Part shown: positions 33,013-44,903 of the stretch, piece by piece | Layout of the letters: the number at the start of each line of letters is the position of its first letter | Numbering within the stretch: the first letter of the stretch is position 1 | Source of the DNA: Rhodospirillales bacterium | Lineage (GTDB): Bacteria; Pseudomonadota; Alphaproteobacteria; Acetobacterales; Acetobacteraceae | Reading direction: 5' to 3' | DNA length: 64,000 nucleotides | Assembly: GCA_025352665.1 (NCBI GenBank) | Contig: JANXSM010000096.1 | Location: 1 to 64,000, forward strand | Program-made: the position numbers and the translations under genes | Notes under the pieces: model-generated | The model's database searches: none | What the model saw: only the letters and a program-made list of their open reading frames with translations | What the model was told of the DNA's origin: nothing

Positions 33013-35241
33013 TCAGAGGAAGCTGACAGGATCCACGTCCACGTCGATGCGCACCGAGCCTTTGGTGGTCACGCTGTCGAGCCAGGCGCGCAGGATGGGC
33101 TGAACGGCGATGTCGCGCCTTGTTTTGAGCAGCAGGCGGCGGCGGTGGCGGCCGCGCAGGATGGCGAGCGGGGCGGGCGCGGGGCCGAGCACCACCATCC
33201 CCTCGCCGTGCGGGGCGGCGCGGCCGAGGGCGCGGGCGGTGAGGTCGGCGGCTTCCGCCGAGTCGGCGCTGACGATGAGGGCAGCAAGCCTGCCATAGGG
33301 GGGCCAGTGGCCGGGGCGGCGTTCGGCCGCTTCGCTGGCCAGGAATTCCGCCATGTCGCCACCCCGCAGCGCCTGCATCACCTTGTGCTCGGGGCTGAAG
33401 GTTTGCAGCAGCACCTTCCCCGGCGCCTCGGCGCGGCCGGCGCGCCCGGCGACCTGGTGGAGGAGTTGAACCGTGCGCTCGGCCGCGCGCAGATCGCCGC
33501 CGGCGAGGCCGAGGTCGGCGTCGACCACGCCGACCAGGGTCAGATGTGGGAAGTGCCAGCCCTTGGCGACGATCTGGGTGCCGATGATGAGATCGACCTC
33601 GCGCGCCTCGATCGAGCGCGCGGCTTCGGCCGCGGCCAGCGGGCCGGGCAGAGTGTCACTCGCCATCACCAGGGTGCGGGCGTCGGGGAAGTGGCGGGCG
33701 GCTTCCTCGGTGATGCGTTCCACGCCGGGGCCGATGGCAGCCAGGCTGTTTTCCGCGTTGCAGGCGGGGCAGTTGGTGGGGATGGCCTCGGTGTGGCCGC
33801 AGTGGTGGCATTGCAGCTGGCGGCGGGCGCGGTGTTCCACCAGCCAGGCGGTGCAGTTGGGGCATTGCACGCGGTGGCCGCAGCGACGGCACAGGGTGAG
33901 CGGGGCGTAGCCGCGGCGGTTGAGGAACAGCATGGCCTGTTCGCCGCGGGCGAAGGTTTTGTGGACTTCGTCGATCAGCGGCGGGGAGAGGAATTCGCCG
34001 CGCTCGGGCGGGGTGTCGCGCAGGTCGATGAGGGCGATTTCAGGCATGCTTGCACCGCCGTGGCGGGTGGGCAGGTGCAGGCGTTGGTAGCGTCCGGCCT
34101 CCACATTGGCGACGGTCTCGAGCGAGGGCGTGGCGGAGGCGAGCACGGCGGGGGCCTGGCACAGGCGAGCACGCACGATTGCCATGTCGCGGGCGTGGTA
34201 GATCACGCCGTCCTCTTGCTTGAAGGCGGTCTCGTGCTCCTCGTCGACCACCACCAGGCCGAGGTCGGGGAACGGCAGGAACAGGGCGGAGCGGGCGCCG
34301 ACGACGACGGTGGCCTCCCCGGACGCGACGGCGCGCCAGGTGAGCCTTCGGGTGCGCGAGGACAGGTCGGAATGCCAGACCGCGGGGGCTGCGCCGAAGC
34401 GGGCGGCGAAGCGTTCCAGCCATTGCGACGAGAGTGCTATTTCCGGCAGCAGCACCAGCGCCTGGCGGCCGGCGCGCAGGCACGCGGCGATCGCCTCGTG
34501 ATAGACCTCGGTCTTGCCGGAGCCGGTGACGCCTTCGAGCAGGGTGACCGAGAATGTCCGGGCCATGACGGCCTGCCGCAGCGCCACCGCGGCGGCTTCC
34601 TGGTCGGGCGAGAGGTTGGGGCCCAGGCGATCGGCGTCGGGGCGGATGAAGCCGGGGAGTACCGGCATGGGTGCGGGTTGCAGCCAGCCGACATCGGCCA
34701 TGGCGCGGATGATGCCGGTGGAGACCGAGGCCGCCTGGGCCAGTTCCTGGCTCGCGCGCGGTTGTCGGCAGGTGAGTTCGGCGATCACGGCCTGTCGCTG
34801 CGGCGTGAGGCGCAGGTCCGGGGCGGGGTCGGCCAAACGCCAGCCGAGCGGTGGCGTGTCCGGCCGCAGCGCGTTTATTCGCAGCGCCATGGCCAGAACC
34901 TCGCCGGGGGCGGCCAGGGTGTAGGCGGCGATCCAGTCGACCAGCTTGCGGATGTCATCGCGCATCGGCGGGGCCTCGACACGGGCGGAGACCGGGCGCA
35001 GGCGGTTGTCGCCGACGCTGTTGTCGGGCGCGCCGTCCCAGACGACGCCGATCTCCTCGCGCCGGTTGAGGGGCACCAGCACGAGGTCGCCGGGCGACAG
35101 TTCCATGCCATGCGGCACCCGATAGTCGAACGGGCCGGCGAATGGGTAGGGCAGCAGCACAGGCACGCGGGCGAGACCGTGCCGGGGCGGCGGCTCGGTC
35201 AGTGTCAGTGCATCCACTTGCTTCCGGATCGGGCGTGCCAT
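33013..35241 (-). CDS. priA: Primosomal replication restart helicase PriA
   Basis: 742 residues, full length. An N-terminal DNA-binding domain is followed by helicase motifs: Walker [10 protein letters not shown], motif II DEEHE, and ASATPSLE. The zinc-binding region has paired cysteines in [13 protein letters not shown] and CHHCG...[17 protein letters not shown] and [10 protein letters not shown] are the C-terminal helicase motifs. It reloads the replisome at stalled forks. It is divergent from fsa with 44 nt between starts. Confidence 0.97.
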   Translation of the reverse strand: MARPIRKQVDALTLTEPPPRHGLARVPVLLPYPFAGPFDYRVPHGMELSPGDLVLVPLNRREEIGVVWDGAPDNSVGDNRLRPVSARVEAPPMRDDIRKLVDWIAAYTLAAPGEVLAMALRINALRPDTPPLGWRLADPAPDLRLTPQRQAVIAELTCRQPRASQELAQAASVSTGIIRAMADVGWLQPAPMPVLPGFIRPDADRLGPNLSPDQEAAAVALRQAVMARTFSVTLLEGVTGSGKTEVYHEAIAACLRAGRQALVLLPEIALSSQWLERFAARFGAAPAVWHSDLSSRTRRLTWRAVASGEATVVVGARSALFLPFPDLGLVVVDEEHETAFKQEDGVIYHARDMAIVRARLCQAPAVLASATPSLETVANVEAGRYQRLHLPTRHGGASMPEIALIDLRDTPPERGEFLSPPLIDEVHKTFARGEQAMLFLNRRGYAPLTLCRRCGHRVQCPNCTAWLVEHRARRQLQCHHCGHTEAIPTNCPACNAENSLAAIGPGVERITEEAARHFPDARTLVMASDTLPGPLAAAEAARSIEAREVDLIIGTQIVAKGWHFPHLTLVGVVDADLGLAGGDLRAAERTVQLLHQVAGRAGRAEAPGKVLLQTFSPEHKVMQALRGGDMAEFLASEAAERRPGHWPPYGRLAALIVSADSAEAADLTARALGRAAPHGEGMVVLGPAPAPLAILRGRHRRRLLLKTRRDIAVQPILRAWLDSVTTKGSVRIDVDVDPVSFL

Positions 35242-35285
35242 CCTGTATGGTCTGCCCGAAACCGCCGCAGCAGGGAAATCGCCTG

Positions 35286-35942
35286 ATGAAATTCTTTGTC
35301 GACACCGCCGACACCGCCGAGATCAAGGCACTGGCCGCCTCCGGGCTACTCGACGGAGTGACCACCAACCCTTCGCTGATCGCCAAGTCGGGCCGCAGGA
35401 TTCTCGACGTGATCGCCGAGATCTGCGCCCTGGTCGATGGCCCGGTGAGTGCAGAGGTGGCCGCCACCGACTTTGACGGGATGATTCGCGAGGCCGCGGT
35501 GCTGCGCGACATCGCGCACAACGTGACGGTGAAGCTGCCGCTGACGCCGGATGGGCTGCGCGCGTGCAAGCGCCTGTCGGGCGAGGGTGTGATGACGAAC
35601 GTGACCCTGTGCTTCTCAGCGGCGCAGGCGATCCTGGCGGCCAAGGCGGGGGCGACCTTCGTGAGCCCATTCGTGGGCCGGCTGGACGATATAGGCCAGG
35701 ACGGCATGGAGCTGATCGACGAGATCGTGACGATCTATGCAAACTACGAGCACTTCACCACCCAGGTGCTGGTGGCGAGCGTCCGCAATCCGATCCATGT
35801 GACGGCGGCGGCCAAGATGGGGGCCCATGTGGTGACGCTGCCGCCTGCGGTGCTGCGCCAGATGTATCTGCATCCGTTGACCGACAAGGGCCTGGCGGGA
35901 TTCCTGGCAGACTGGGCGAAGACGGGCCAGACGATTGCGTGA
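35286..35942 (+). CDS. fsa: Transaldolase, fructose-6-phosphate-aldolase-like subfamily
   Basis: 218 residues, the short transaldolase type. The Schiff-base lysine is in NVTVKLPLT (K83). [13 protein letters not shown] and [11 protein letters not shown] are the family signatures. It either transfers dihydroxyacetone units in the pentose phosphate pathway or cleaves fructose 6-phosphate; the sequence alone does not decide. The ATG (MKFFVDTAD) has AGGGAAA upstream. It overlaps the next gene by 8 nt. Confidence 0.93.
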   Translation: MKFFVDTADTAEIKALAASGLLDGVTTNPSLIAKSGRRILDVIAEICALVDGPVSAEVAATDFDGMIREAAVLRDIAHNVTVKLPLTPDGLRACKRLSGEGVMTNVTLCFSAAQAILAAKAGATFVSPFVGRLDDIGQDGMELIDEIVTIYANYEHFTTQVLVASVRNPIHVTAAAKMGAHVVTLPPAVLRQMYLHPLTDKGLAGFLADWAKTGQTIA

Positions 35943-36597
35943 TACCGCCGCGGGTGAGGTGAAACAGGCGGCGGCGCTCGCGCGCAAGGCGAGCGAGGTT
36001 GGCGCCTTTCTGCGGGCGCATCCACGGTTTCTGGTGGAGAACCCCGAGCTGTACCGCAGCCTGGCGCCGCCCGAACGGCTGCACGGCGCGGATGTCGCGG
36101 ACCATATGGCGGCGATGCTGCGCATGGAGCGGGCGCAAAGCCGCGTCATGGCCGAGCGGGCGGACGACGTTCTGGCCGCCGGACGCGCCGCCGCGGGCCT
36201 TGCGGCGCGGGTGCAGGAGGCCGTGCTCGCGCTGATGCGGGCGCAGTCGATCGTCGAGAGCATCGCCACCGAGTTGCCGGTGCTGTTGGCGGTGGATGCA
36301 GCGTCGTTGTGCCTGGAGTGCCAGGACCCGGGCGCCCGCCCCCTGCCGGAGGGCACGGTGGACCGCCTGCTCAACGGCCGTTCAGTGGTGTTTCGTGACG
36401 GTGGGGCCGATGCGATGCTGCTGCACGGCGAGGCGGCGCGGCTGGCCTATCACGAGGCGCTGGTGCGCATTCCCGGTCTTGGCCCCCCTGCCCTGTTGGC
36501 GCTGACCTGCCGCGATGCGGCCGGGCTGGATCCGGTGCAGGGCAGCGGCGCGCTGGCCTTCCTGGGGCGGGCGATCGCAGCGGGTCTGGATCGCTGA
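35935..36597 (+). CDS. DUF484-family protein
   Basis: 220 residues: an N-terminal helical region with [19 protein letters not shown], typical of DUF484, then a GAF-like domain ending in [13 protein letters not shown]. Family function is unknown, but it often sits directly before xerC, as here. The start is TTG in an 8-nt overlap with fsa; a GTG eight codons later is an alternative. Its stop codon overlaps the xerC ATG (TGATG). Confidence 0.82.
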   Translation: MRDTAAGEVKQAAALARKASEVGAFLRAHPRFLVENPELYRSLAPPERLHGADVADHMAAMLRMERAQSRVMAERADDVLAAGRAAAGLAARVQEAVLALMRAQSIVESIATELPVLLAVDAASLCLECQDPGARPLPEGTVDRLLNGRSVVFRDGGADAMLLHGEAARLAYHEALVRIPGLGPPALLALTCRDAAGLDPVQGSGALAFLGRAIAAGLDR

Positions 36598-37505
36598 TGC
36601 TGGGCCGGGAGGCCGTGGACGTCTATCTGGACTGGCTGGCCCGTGAACGCCGCGCCTCGCCGCTGACGGTTTCGGCCTACAATGGCGACTTGACCGCGTT
36701 TCTGCATTTCCTGACCGAACACCTCGGCAGGGAAGCCGATCTGGTGGTGTTGGCGGGGCTGCGGGCTGCGGATTTCCGGGCGTGGCTGGCCCATGGTGCG
36801 CGCGATGGGTTGCAGAACGCCTCGCGCGCCCGTCATGTCTCGGCGGTGCGCAGTTTCTATAAATTCGCGGCCCGGCGCTGGGGCATGGACAACCCCCAGC
36901 TCACCTTGCTCTCCACGCCGCGCGCGAAGCCGCCGCTTCCCAGGGCTCTCAGCGAGCGGCAGGCGCTTTGCATCGCGGATGATATCGGGGAACTCGCCGA
37001 TGGCGACCTCGCGTTGCGGGACACCGCCCTGTTCGCGCTGCTGTACGGGTCCGGCCTGCGCATCGCCGAGGCGCTGGCGCTGGATGTGCGCGACGCGCCG
37101 CGGGCGGGCTCCGACACCGCGCTGCGGGTCACTGGCAAGGGCTCCAAACAACGGATTGTGCCGGTGCTGACGCCGGTGCGCGAGGCGATGGAGGCCTGGC
37201 TCAAGGTGCATCCGGACCGGGTGCCCGACGCCCCGCTGTTCCTGGGCGCTCGCGGCGGCCGGCTCAATCCCGGTGTTGCCCAGCGCGTGCTGCGCATGTT
37301 CCGCCAGCACAATGGCCTGCCAGACCACGCGACTCCGCACGCGCTGCGGCATTCCTTCGCGACCCATCTGTTGGCTGGCGGAGCGGATCTACGCTCGATC
37401 CAGGAGTTGCTGGGCCATGCCAGCCTGTCCACCACCCAGCGCTATACCGCCGTTGACACCCGCCAACTGATGGAGGTCTGGCGGCGGACGCATCCCCGAG
37501 GTTGA
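36597..37505 (+). CDS. xerC: Tyrosine recombinase XerC
   Basis: 302 residues. An N-terminal SAM-like core-binding domain is followed by the catalytic domain with all residues present: R155 (SGLRIAEAL), K181 (GKGSKQR), H248 and R251 (HALRHSF), H274 (LGHASLSTT) and nucleophile Y283. It works with XerD at the chromosome dif site to resolve dimers. Context (fsa-DUF484-xerC) and length support XerC rather than a phage integrase. Confidence 0.94.
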   Translation: MLGREAVDVYLDWLARERRASPLTVSAYNGDLTAFLHFLTEHLGREADLVVLAGLRAADFRAWLAHGARDGLQNASRARHVSAVRSFYKFAARRWGMDNPQLTLLSTPRAKPPLPRALSERQALCIADDIGELADGDLALRDTALFALLYGSGLRIAEALALDVRDAPRAGSDTALRVTGKGSKQRIVPVLTPVREAMEAWLKVHPDRVPDAPLFLGARGGRLNPGVAQRVLRMFRQHNGLPDHATPHALRHSFATHLLAGGADLRSIQELLGHASLSTTQRYTAVDTRQLMEVWRRTHPRG

Positions 37506-37521
37506 CGGGAACGGGGCTGCG

Positions 37522-38586
37522 TCACGCTTTCGGCGAAAAGGCGAACAGCTCGGTTGCCAGGGAGACCGGCGCGCCCGGCTTGAACCAGACGGTGTCCTGC
37601 ATGTGTGACGCTGTGACATAGATCGTGCCATCTGGGCCTTCGGACAGCGTGTCCGGCCACCGCAGGCGCGGGTCTTCGACGGCGATGACGAGCTCGGATC
37701 CGTTCCAGGATTTCACCGCGCAGTCGCCGGGCGAGGTGACATAGAGCGTGCCGCTGCGGCTCATCCACAGGCCGTCGGCAACACAGGTCGTGGTGACGCG
37801 GCTGACGTGTTCCTCGATATGGGCGGCCGGGGTGGCGCGGGTCAGCATGGCGGTCGGCACACTATAGAGAGTGCGCCCGGTCAGCGCCTGCCAGTACAGG
37901 GTCGCTCCATCCTTGGACAATGCGATGCCATCGGCCGCGAAGGCGGGCTGGCGGCCGTCCGGGCGGCGCAGCGGCTTGCCCTCGATCTCGACGACGACAT
38001 CGGGCTCCACCTGGGTGGAGGGGTGGCCGTCGAGCACGCGGAAGGCGGTGCCGGCATGAAGGTCCACCACGATGATCGCGCCGCGGGTGCCGGAGTCGGT
38101 GATGTAGCCGGTGGTACCGTCCGGGCTGAAGCGGATGTCGTTGAGGTAGGTGCCGTGGATGGCGACACTCTCGTCGAACAGGATGACCTTGGTGACCTCG
38201 TTGGTGGCGAGGTCGATGCGCACGAGCTTGGGGCCGCCTGGCAGGATCTTCTCGTTGCCGGGGGCCGCGGGGTCCAGCACCCAAAGTGCGCCGTGCTGGT
38301 CGGCCACGACCGACTGGACACAGACGAAATGCTTGGCGACCGGCATCTGCGTGGCCTTGGCATTGCGCCAGGCGTTCCACGCCTCATCCGGGTAGGGTGT
38401 GATGTGGCCGTCCGGGTGTAGCTCGGCGACCGAGACCGGCGCGTCATCGGTCCAGCGCGGGAAGTTCACGAAGACCCTCCCGTCTCCGCTGACGGTGACA
38501 CCGGTGACCTGATGGTCGAACTTGGCGACTTCCACCAGCCGGCTGCTGCTGGCGGCTTTGACGGTCGTTATCTGGATCTGGTCCAT
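37522..38586 (-). CDS. Major royal jelly/yellow-family beta-propeller protein
   Basis: 354 residues with repeated propeller-type strands and family segments FVNFPRW near the start, GTYLNDIRFSPDGTTGYITDSG, FAADGIALSKDGATLYW and WPDTLSEGPDGTIYVT. It has no obvious signal peptide. The ATG (MDQIQITT) is preceded by GGGGA. Bacterial members of this family are little studied; relatives include lactonase-like and dopachrome-related proteins. It converges on xerC with a 16-nt gap. Substrate unknown. Confidence 0.8.
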   Translation of the reverse strand: MDQIQITTVKAASSSRLVEVAKFDHQVTGVTVSGDGRVFVNFPRWTDDAPVSVAELHPDGHITPYPDEAWNAWRNAKATQMPVAKHFVCVQSVVADQHGALWVLDPAAPGNEKILPGGPKLVRIDLATNEVTKVILFDESVAIHGTYLNDIRFSPDGTTGYITDSGTRGAIIVVDLHAGTAFRVLDGHPSTQVEPDVVVEIEGKPLRRPDGRQPAFAADGIALSKDGATLYWQALTGRTLYSVPTAMLTRATPAAHIEEHVSRVTTTCVADGLWMSRSGTLYVTSPGDCAVKSWNGSELVIAVEDPRLRWPDTLSEGPDGTIYVTASHMQDTVWFKPGAPVSLATELFAFSPKA

Positions 38587-38703
38587 TCGGGTCCCCTCTG
38601 GGTGCCCGGGAAAACGGGCAAGGGGGTCGGGGGTTCCCCGATGCATGGCTGGATCGGCTGGTCCGGGTGGGGTAAAATCACGCGACGTGAACCAAGGACT
38701 CGG

Positions 38704-40449
38704 ATGGCGAACGCTTCCGCAATGACGCAACCCTCGATGGATACGGTGATCGCCATCGAAACAATGCGGCAGGCGGCCCTGGCTTTCACCGCTCCAGAGC
38801 AGGTTGCCGAGCTCAGCCGAAAACTGCTTCAGCACCACGCCTCCCACAAGAGAACCGAGCGCGAACGCAGAGCCATGGCCGCGGCTGCGGCGGTGCTTGC
38901 GGCGGATTTGGCGATCGTGCAGCCGTCGGCCAACGGCGTCACCGCCATCGACAGGCTGGCTCGCGCCCGCGTTGCAGCGCCGGAGGGTGAGCGTCAGGCC
39001 ATCGCAGCCTTGCAGCAAGCCAGGTTCCGGCTGCTGCAGCTGGACAGCGAGACCGGACCTGAGGGTGTCGCGGTGCGCGATATGCTGTCCGGAGAAATGT
39101 TGCGGATCTTGCATGGCGAATTGCCGCCGCTGCCAATTGGCATGATCTGGTTCGCGCGTCTGGCCCTGCTGGGCGAGGGCGTCGGCTGTCTGGCCGGCAC
39201 GATCACGCCGCTGGACCCTGGCGCCTTTTCGCTTGCGCGCACCCAGGCGCCACGCTCCGAGCAAGGCAGGCTGCGCTGGGCGGAATCCGTCTATGCACAT
39301 GTCGTCAGGCACGGCGGCTTGGAGGTCGCAGGGCTCAACCAGCCGCAGCAGAGTTGCGGCGAAGGCGATGGTGCGGCACACGAACTTCGCGCCGGCCTGG
39401 CAGGCGTTGCCATGGCATGGGCGGGCCTTGGTGCCGCGGCACCGAACGCCGAGCTGCTGCAAAAAACCCGCGCGATGATCGATCTGCCAACGCTGCTGCA
39501 CATCCTTGCCTGCGCCATCACCGCACGTCACAGCGGAAAGCCGGAACTCACCGCAGGTTTGGAGTGTATGCTGCGCGTGCAGATCGAGACCCTCGCACAA
39601 CGAGAGCGCGCCGGCTTCGCCACGTTGCGGCTCGACACCGTGGCTGCGGCCGTGGAAGCAGCGATCCGGTCGGGCGAACACACGCCGGGTTCGCGCGTGC
39701 TGTTCGCCGAGCTGCGCCGCCGCGTGGGTGGCTCGGTCGAAAGCCACACAGACAACCCGGCGCTGGACCGGCTGATGCAACGCATTCAGGCTCTCCGCGC
39801 CAAGACGGTGGACCACGGCTGCACCGAACCTGAGGCGCTGTCGGCGGCCGAGAAAGTCGCAGAACTGCTCGACCGCCACGGGCTTTCGCTCAGCGCGTTG
39901 GATTTCCAGACGCAGCCTTGCGCAAGCGTGGGCGTTCAGACCAACCGTCGCCGCATCACGGCGATCGACACCTGCGTTCCCGCCATCGCCGCGTTCTTCG
40001 ACTGTCGGGTGTGGGTCGAGCGATCCAAAGGCGCCGAGTTGCGCTACGTGTTCTTCGGCTTGCGCGGCGACGTGACAGCAGCGGAATATTTGTACGAACG
40101 GGTCGAACAGGCGTTTGCTACCGAGACGGCGAGGTTTCGCAACGGCCGGCTGTATTTCGACATGGCAGGCGAACGGCGGCTTGCGACCACTTCGTTCCAG
40201 ACCGGTCTCGCCCAAGGTATCGCCGCCAAGCTGGAAGACATGCGTCTCGCGCGCAATGCAACCCAGCGCAGCGCCTCTGGCCGCGACCTGGTTCCCGTGA
40301 AGGCTGCCTTGGTGAAAGCAGCGTTCGAGAAGCTTGGGCTCAACTTGCATCCCCGTGTCGTCGGCGGCAGCCGGTCGGTGTTAACGGACGCGTTTGCGGC
40401 CGGCCAAACGGCTGGCCGCGCCTTCAACCACAACCGAGCGATTGGCTGA
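38704..40449 (+). CDS. DUF2786-domain protein of unknown function
   Basis: 581 residues. The first 350 or so are alpha-helical and not recognised. A DUF2786-type segment follows at about 359-398 (RIQALRAKTVDHGCTEPEAL, then KVAELLDRHGLSLSALD). After that comes a region with conserved-looking FFDCRVWVER, and LVPVKAALVKAAFEKLGL near the end. The ATG has AAGGA 7 nt upstream; the frame continues upstream but in MRJP antisense. It stands alone between a divergent and a convergent gene. DUF2786 occurs in phage and plasmid proteins too, but I see no other mobile genes here. Confidence 0.75.
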   Translation: MANASAMTQPSMDTVIAIETMRQAALAFTAPEQVAELSRKLLQHHASHKRTERERRAMAAAAAVLAADLAIVQPSANGVTAIDRLARARVAAPEGERQAIAALQQARFRLLQLDSETGPEGVAVRDMLSGEMLRILHGELPPLPIGMIWFARLALLGEGVGCLAGTITPLDPGAFSLARTQAPRSEQGRLRWAESVYAHVVRHGGLEVAGLNQPQQSCGEGDGAAHELRAGLAGVAMAWAGLGAAAPNAELLQKTRAMIDLPTLLHILACAITARHSGKPELTAGLECMLRVQIETLAQRERAGFATLRLDTVAAAVEAAIRSGEHTPGSRVLFAELRRRVGGSVESHTDNPALDRLMQRIQALRAKTVDHGCTEPEALSAAEKVAELLDRHGLSLSALDFQTQPCASVGVQTNRRRITAIDTCVPAIAAFFDCRVWVERSKGAELRYVFFGLRGDVTAAEYLYERVEQAFATETARFRNGRLYFDMAGERRLATTSFQTGLAQGIAAKLEDMRLARNATQRSASGRDLVPVKAALVKAAFEKLGLNLHPRVVGGSRSVLTDAFAAGQTAGRAFNHNRAIG

Positions 40450-40510
40450 GCCGATCGCTCGGTTGGGCGAGGTGACGTCTGATAGCCGATATGATGAGGC
40501 TGTGGCCGGC

Positions 40511-40566
40511 TGTTTCAGCGACCAATTGCATCGCACGGTCGGTTCAACTTCAGGCGACATTGCTCT
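40511..40566 (+). repeat. Dispersed 56-nt repeat, copy 3
   Basis: An ungapped match to copies 1 and 2, including ATCGCACGG and TTCAGGCG. It overlaps the last codons of the transglutaminase-like gene on the reverse strand: that protein ends SNVA, with AGC AAT GTC GCC TGA taken from the repeat. The first stop (TAG) seen at this position in the other copies reads GAG here, so the second in-frame stop is used. Confidence 0.82.
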
Positions 40567-41371
40567 CGATCGCCTCGTCGCAGATGACCTGAAACTTGGT
40601 CAGCTCATTCGGTCCGAAGCTCGTGATCATGGCAACATCGGCGGCGTCGCGCCCGCGGGCCATGAGAACGCGGCCATACATCGGCTTGTTGTTGCGGGCG
40701 TCGAACATGTGCCAACCGCCTTCGAGATAGACTTCGAACCAGCCGGCGAAATCCATCGGTCCGTACGGCGGCGGCATGTTGATGTCGCTGACGTAGCCGG
40801 TGCAGTAGCGAGCCGGAATGTTCATGCACCGACATAGTGTGACGGCCAAGTGGGCGTAGTCGCGGCACACGCCCAGGCCTTCGTTCCAGGCTTGCCACGC
40901 GGTTTTGCTTGGGCGGGCGTGTTCGTAGCCGAACTTGATATGGGTGTGGACATAATCGCAGATCGCCTGAACGCGGGCCCAGCCGAGCGGGGCCTGGTCG
41001 AACAGCGACCAGGCCAGCGGCAGCAGCAGATCGGTCTCGCAGTAACGGCTGCCGAGCAGGAAGACCAACGCCTCCTCTGGCAGGTTCTCGACGGCGACCT
41101 GACGGGCGTGGTGCTGGACGGGGTCGGGCAAGCCGTTGTCGTAGAGCCGGCCCTCGGCATAGAGCCGGGTGTGGCCGGCCGGCGCAATGATACGGCTGCA
41201 CCAGTTGCCGAACAGGTCACGGTAGGTGGAGACGGGCACCGGCGGGTCCACCCGCAGATGGTCCGGCACGCGGATGTCCGAGGCGCGGCTGTAGTGCACG
41301 CTGAGCATCAGGATCATCGGGGTCGGCTGAGGCAGGGCGTAGGTCACGTCATAGCCGACACGGAGGAGCAT
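40550..41371 (-). CDS. Transglutaminase-like cysteine peptidase
   Basis: 273 residues with an intact transglutaminase-core triad: C169 in GLGVCRDYAHLAV, and H221 and D224 in GGWHMFDARN. The N-terminal part has the beta-sandwich of bacterial transglutaminase-like proteins. No signal peptide, so it is probably a cytoplasmic protease/amidase rather than a cross-linker. The last four residues are encoded by repeat copy 3. It is divergent from mdh. Confidence 0.86.
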   Translation of the reverse strand: MLLRVGYDVTYALPQPTPMILMLSVHYSRASDIRVPDHLRVDPPVPVSTYRDLFGNWCSRIIAPAGHTRLYAEGRLYDNGLPDPVQHHARQVAVENLPEEALVFLLGSRYCETDLLLPLAWSLFDQAPLGWARVQAICDYVHTHIKFGYEHARPSKTAWQAWNEGLGVCRDYAHLAVTLCRCMNIPARYCTGYVSDINMPPPYGPMDFAGWFEVYLEGGWHMFDARNNKPMYGRVLMARGRDAADVAMITSFGPNELTKFQVICDEAIESNVA

Positions 41372-42629
<1,258 letters not shown>

Positions 42630-42633
42630 CGGC

Positions 42634-43830
<1,197 letters not shown>

Positions 43831-43831
43831 C

Positions 43832-44707
43832 ATGGCCATTCTCATCGATTCCAATACCAAGGTGATGACCCAGGGTTTCACTGGCGCGCAAGGCACGTTC
43901 CATTCCGAACAGGCCATTGCGTATGGCACCAAGGTCGTGGGCGGGGTCACGCCGGGCAAGGGCGGTTCGACCCATCTGAACCTGCCGGTGTTCGACACGG
44001 TCTATGACTGCGTGAACGCGACCGGGGCCACGGCATCTGCCATCTATGTGCCGCCGCCGTACGCGGCCGATGCGATCCTGGAGGCGATCGACGCCGAGAT
44101 GCCGCTGATCGTGTGCATCACCGAGGGAATCCCGGTGCTGGACATGGTGCGGGTAAAGCGGGCGCTGTCCGGTTCGAAGTCGCGGCTGATCGGGCCGAAC
44201 TGCCCGGGCGTGATCACGCCTGACGCGTGCAAGATCGGCATCATGCCTGGCCATATCCATCGCCGCGGCAAGGTCGGCATCGTGTCTCGCTCGGGCACGC
44301 TGACCTATGAGGCGGTGGCGCAGACGACGGCCGCCGGCCTTGGGCAGAGCACTTGCGTGGGCATCGGCGGCGATCCCGTGAAGGGCACCGACTTCATCGA
44401 GGTGCTCGAGATGTTCCTGGCTGACATCGAGACCGAGATGATCATCATGATCGGCGAAATCGGCGGCCAGAGCGAGATCGACGCAGCCGAGTTCATCAAG
44501 GCGAGCAAGACCACCAAGCCGGTGGTCGGTTTCATCGCCGGCGCCACCGCCCCTCCGGGCCGGCGCATGGGGCACGCGGGTGCGGTGATCAGCGGCGGGA
44601 AGGACACGGCGGAAGCCAAGTTCGAGGCCATGCGGATCGCCGGCATCCATATTTCGGAAAGCCCGGCGGCGCTGGGCAGCACGATGATCAAGGCGATCCG
44701 CGGCTAA
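43832..44707 (+). CDS. sucD: Succinyl-CoA synthetase alpha subunit
   Basis: 291 residues. The CoA-binding [11 protein letters not shown], the [12 protein letters not shown] segment and the phospho-histidine in [10 protein letters not shown] are intact. It lies 1 nt after sucC. A strong terminator hairpin follows at 44714-44744, so the mdh-sucC-sucD transcript probably ends here. Confidence 0.97.
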   Translation: MAILIDSNTKVMTQGFTGAQGTFHSEQAIAYGTKVVGGVTPGKGGSTHLNLPVFDTVYDCVNATGATASAIYVPPPYAADAILEAIDAEMPLIVCITEGIPVLDMVRVKRALSGSKSRLIGPNCPGVITPDACKIGIMPGHIHRRGKVGIVSRSGTLTYEAVAQTTAAGLGQSTCVGIGGDPVKGTDFIEVLEMFLADIETEMIIMIGEIGGQSEIDAAEFIKASKTTKPVVGFIAGATAPPGRRMGHAGAVISGGKDTAEAKFEAMRIAGIHISESPAALGSTMIKAIRG

Positions 44708-44713
44708 GGCTGA

Positions 44714-44744
44714 CCGCCACGCCAGGTGATGCCTGGCGTGGCGG
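44714..44744 (+). terminator. Intrinsic-terminator-like hairpin after sucD
   Basis: Perfect 13-bp inverted repeat CCGCCACGCCAGG ... CCTGGCGTGGCGG with a 5-nt loop, 7 nt after the sucD stop codon, followed by TTCCTT. It separates mdh-sucCD from sucA. Confidence 0.8.
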
Positions 44745-44903
44745 TTCCTTACCTCGCCCATGCGGGGGAAGCATCCCTGCATTCCGGACGGATGGCGCCT
44801 TTGCACACCATTTGCGTCTATAGAGATTCGTTAGGGTTTGGTGGATATCTGGGGTTGGAACGGTACGTCACACCGTTTGCCTGCGACAGGAAGGATCATC
44901 TCG

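Noticed and set aside
33145-35286. 713-codon plus-strand frame opposite priA
   Set aside because: Shadow of priA, glycine/alanine/valine-rich with no domain.
36597-37505. Phage or island integrase
   Set aside because: Tyrosine recombinase with XerC length, in the usual fsa-DUF484-xerC order, with no attachment repeats, tRNA or mobile genes nearby.
44796-44824. Promoter with TTGCAC and TATAGA before sucA
   Set aside because: The boxes are only about 12 nt apart, too close for a standard sigma-70 promoter.
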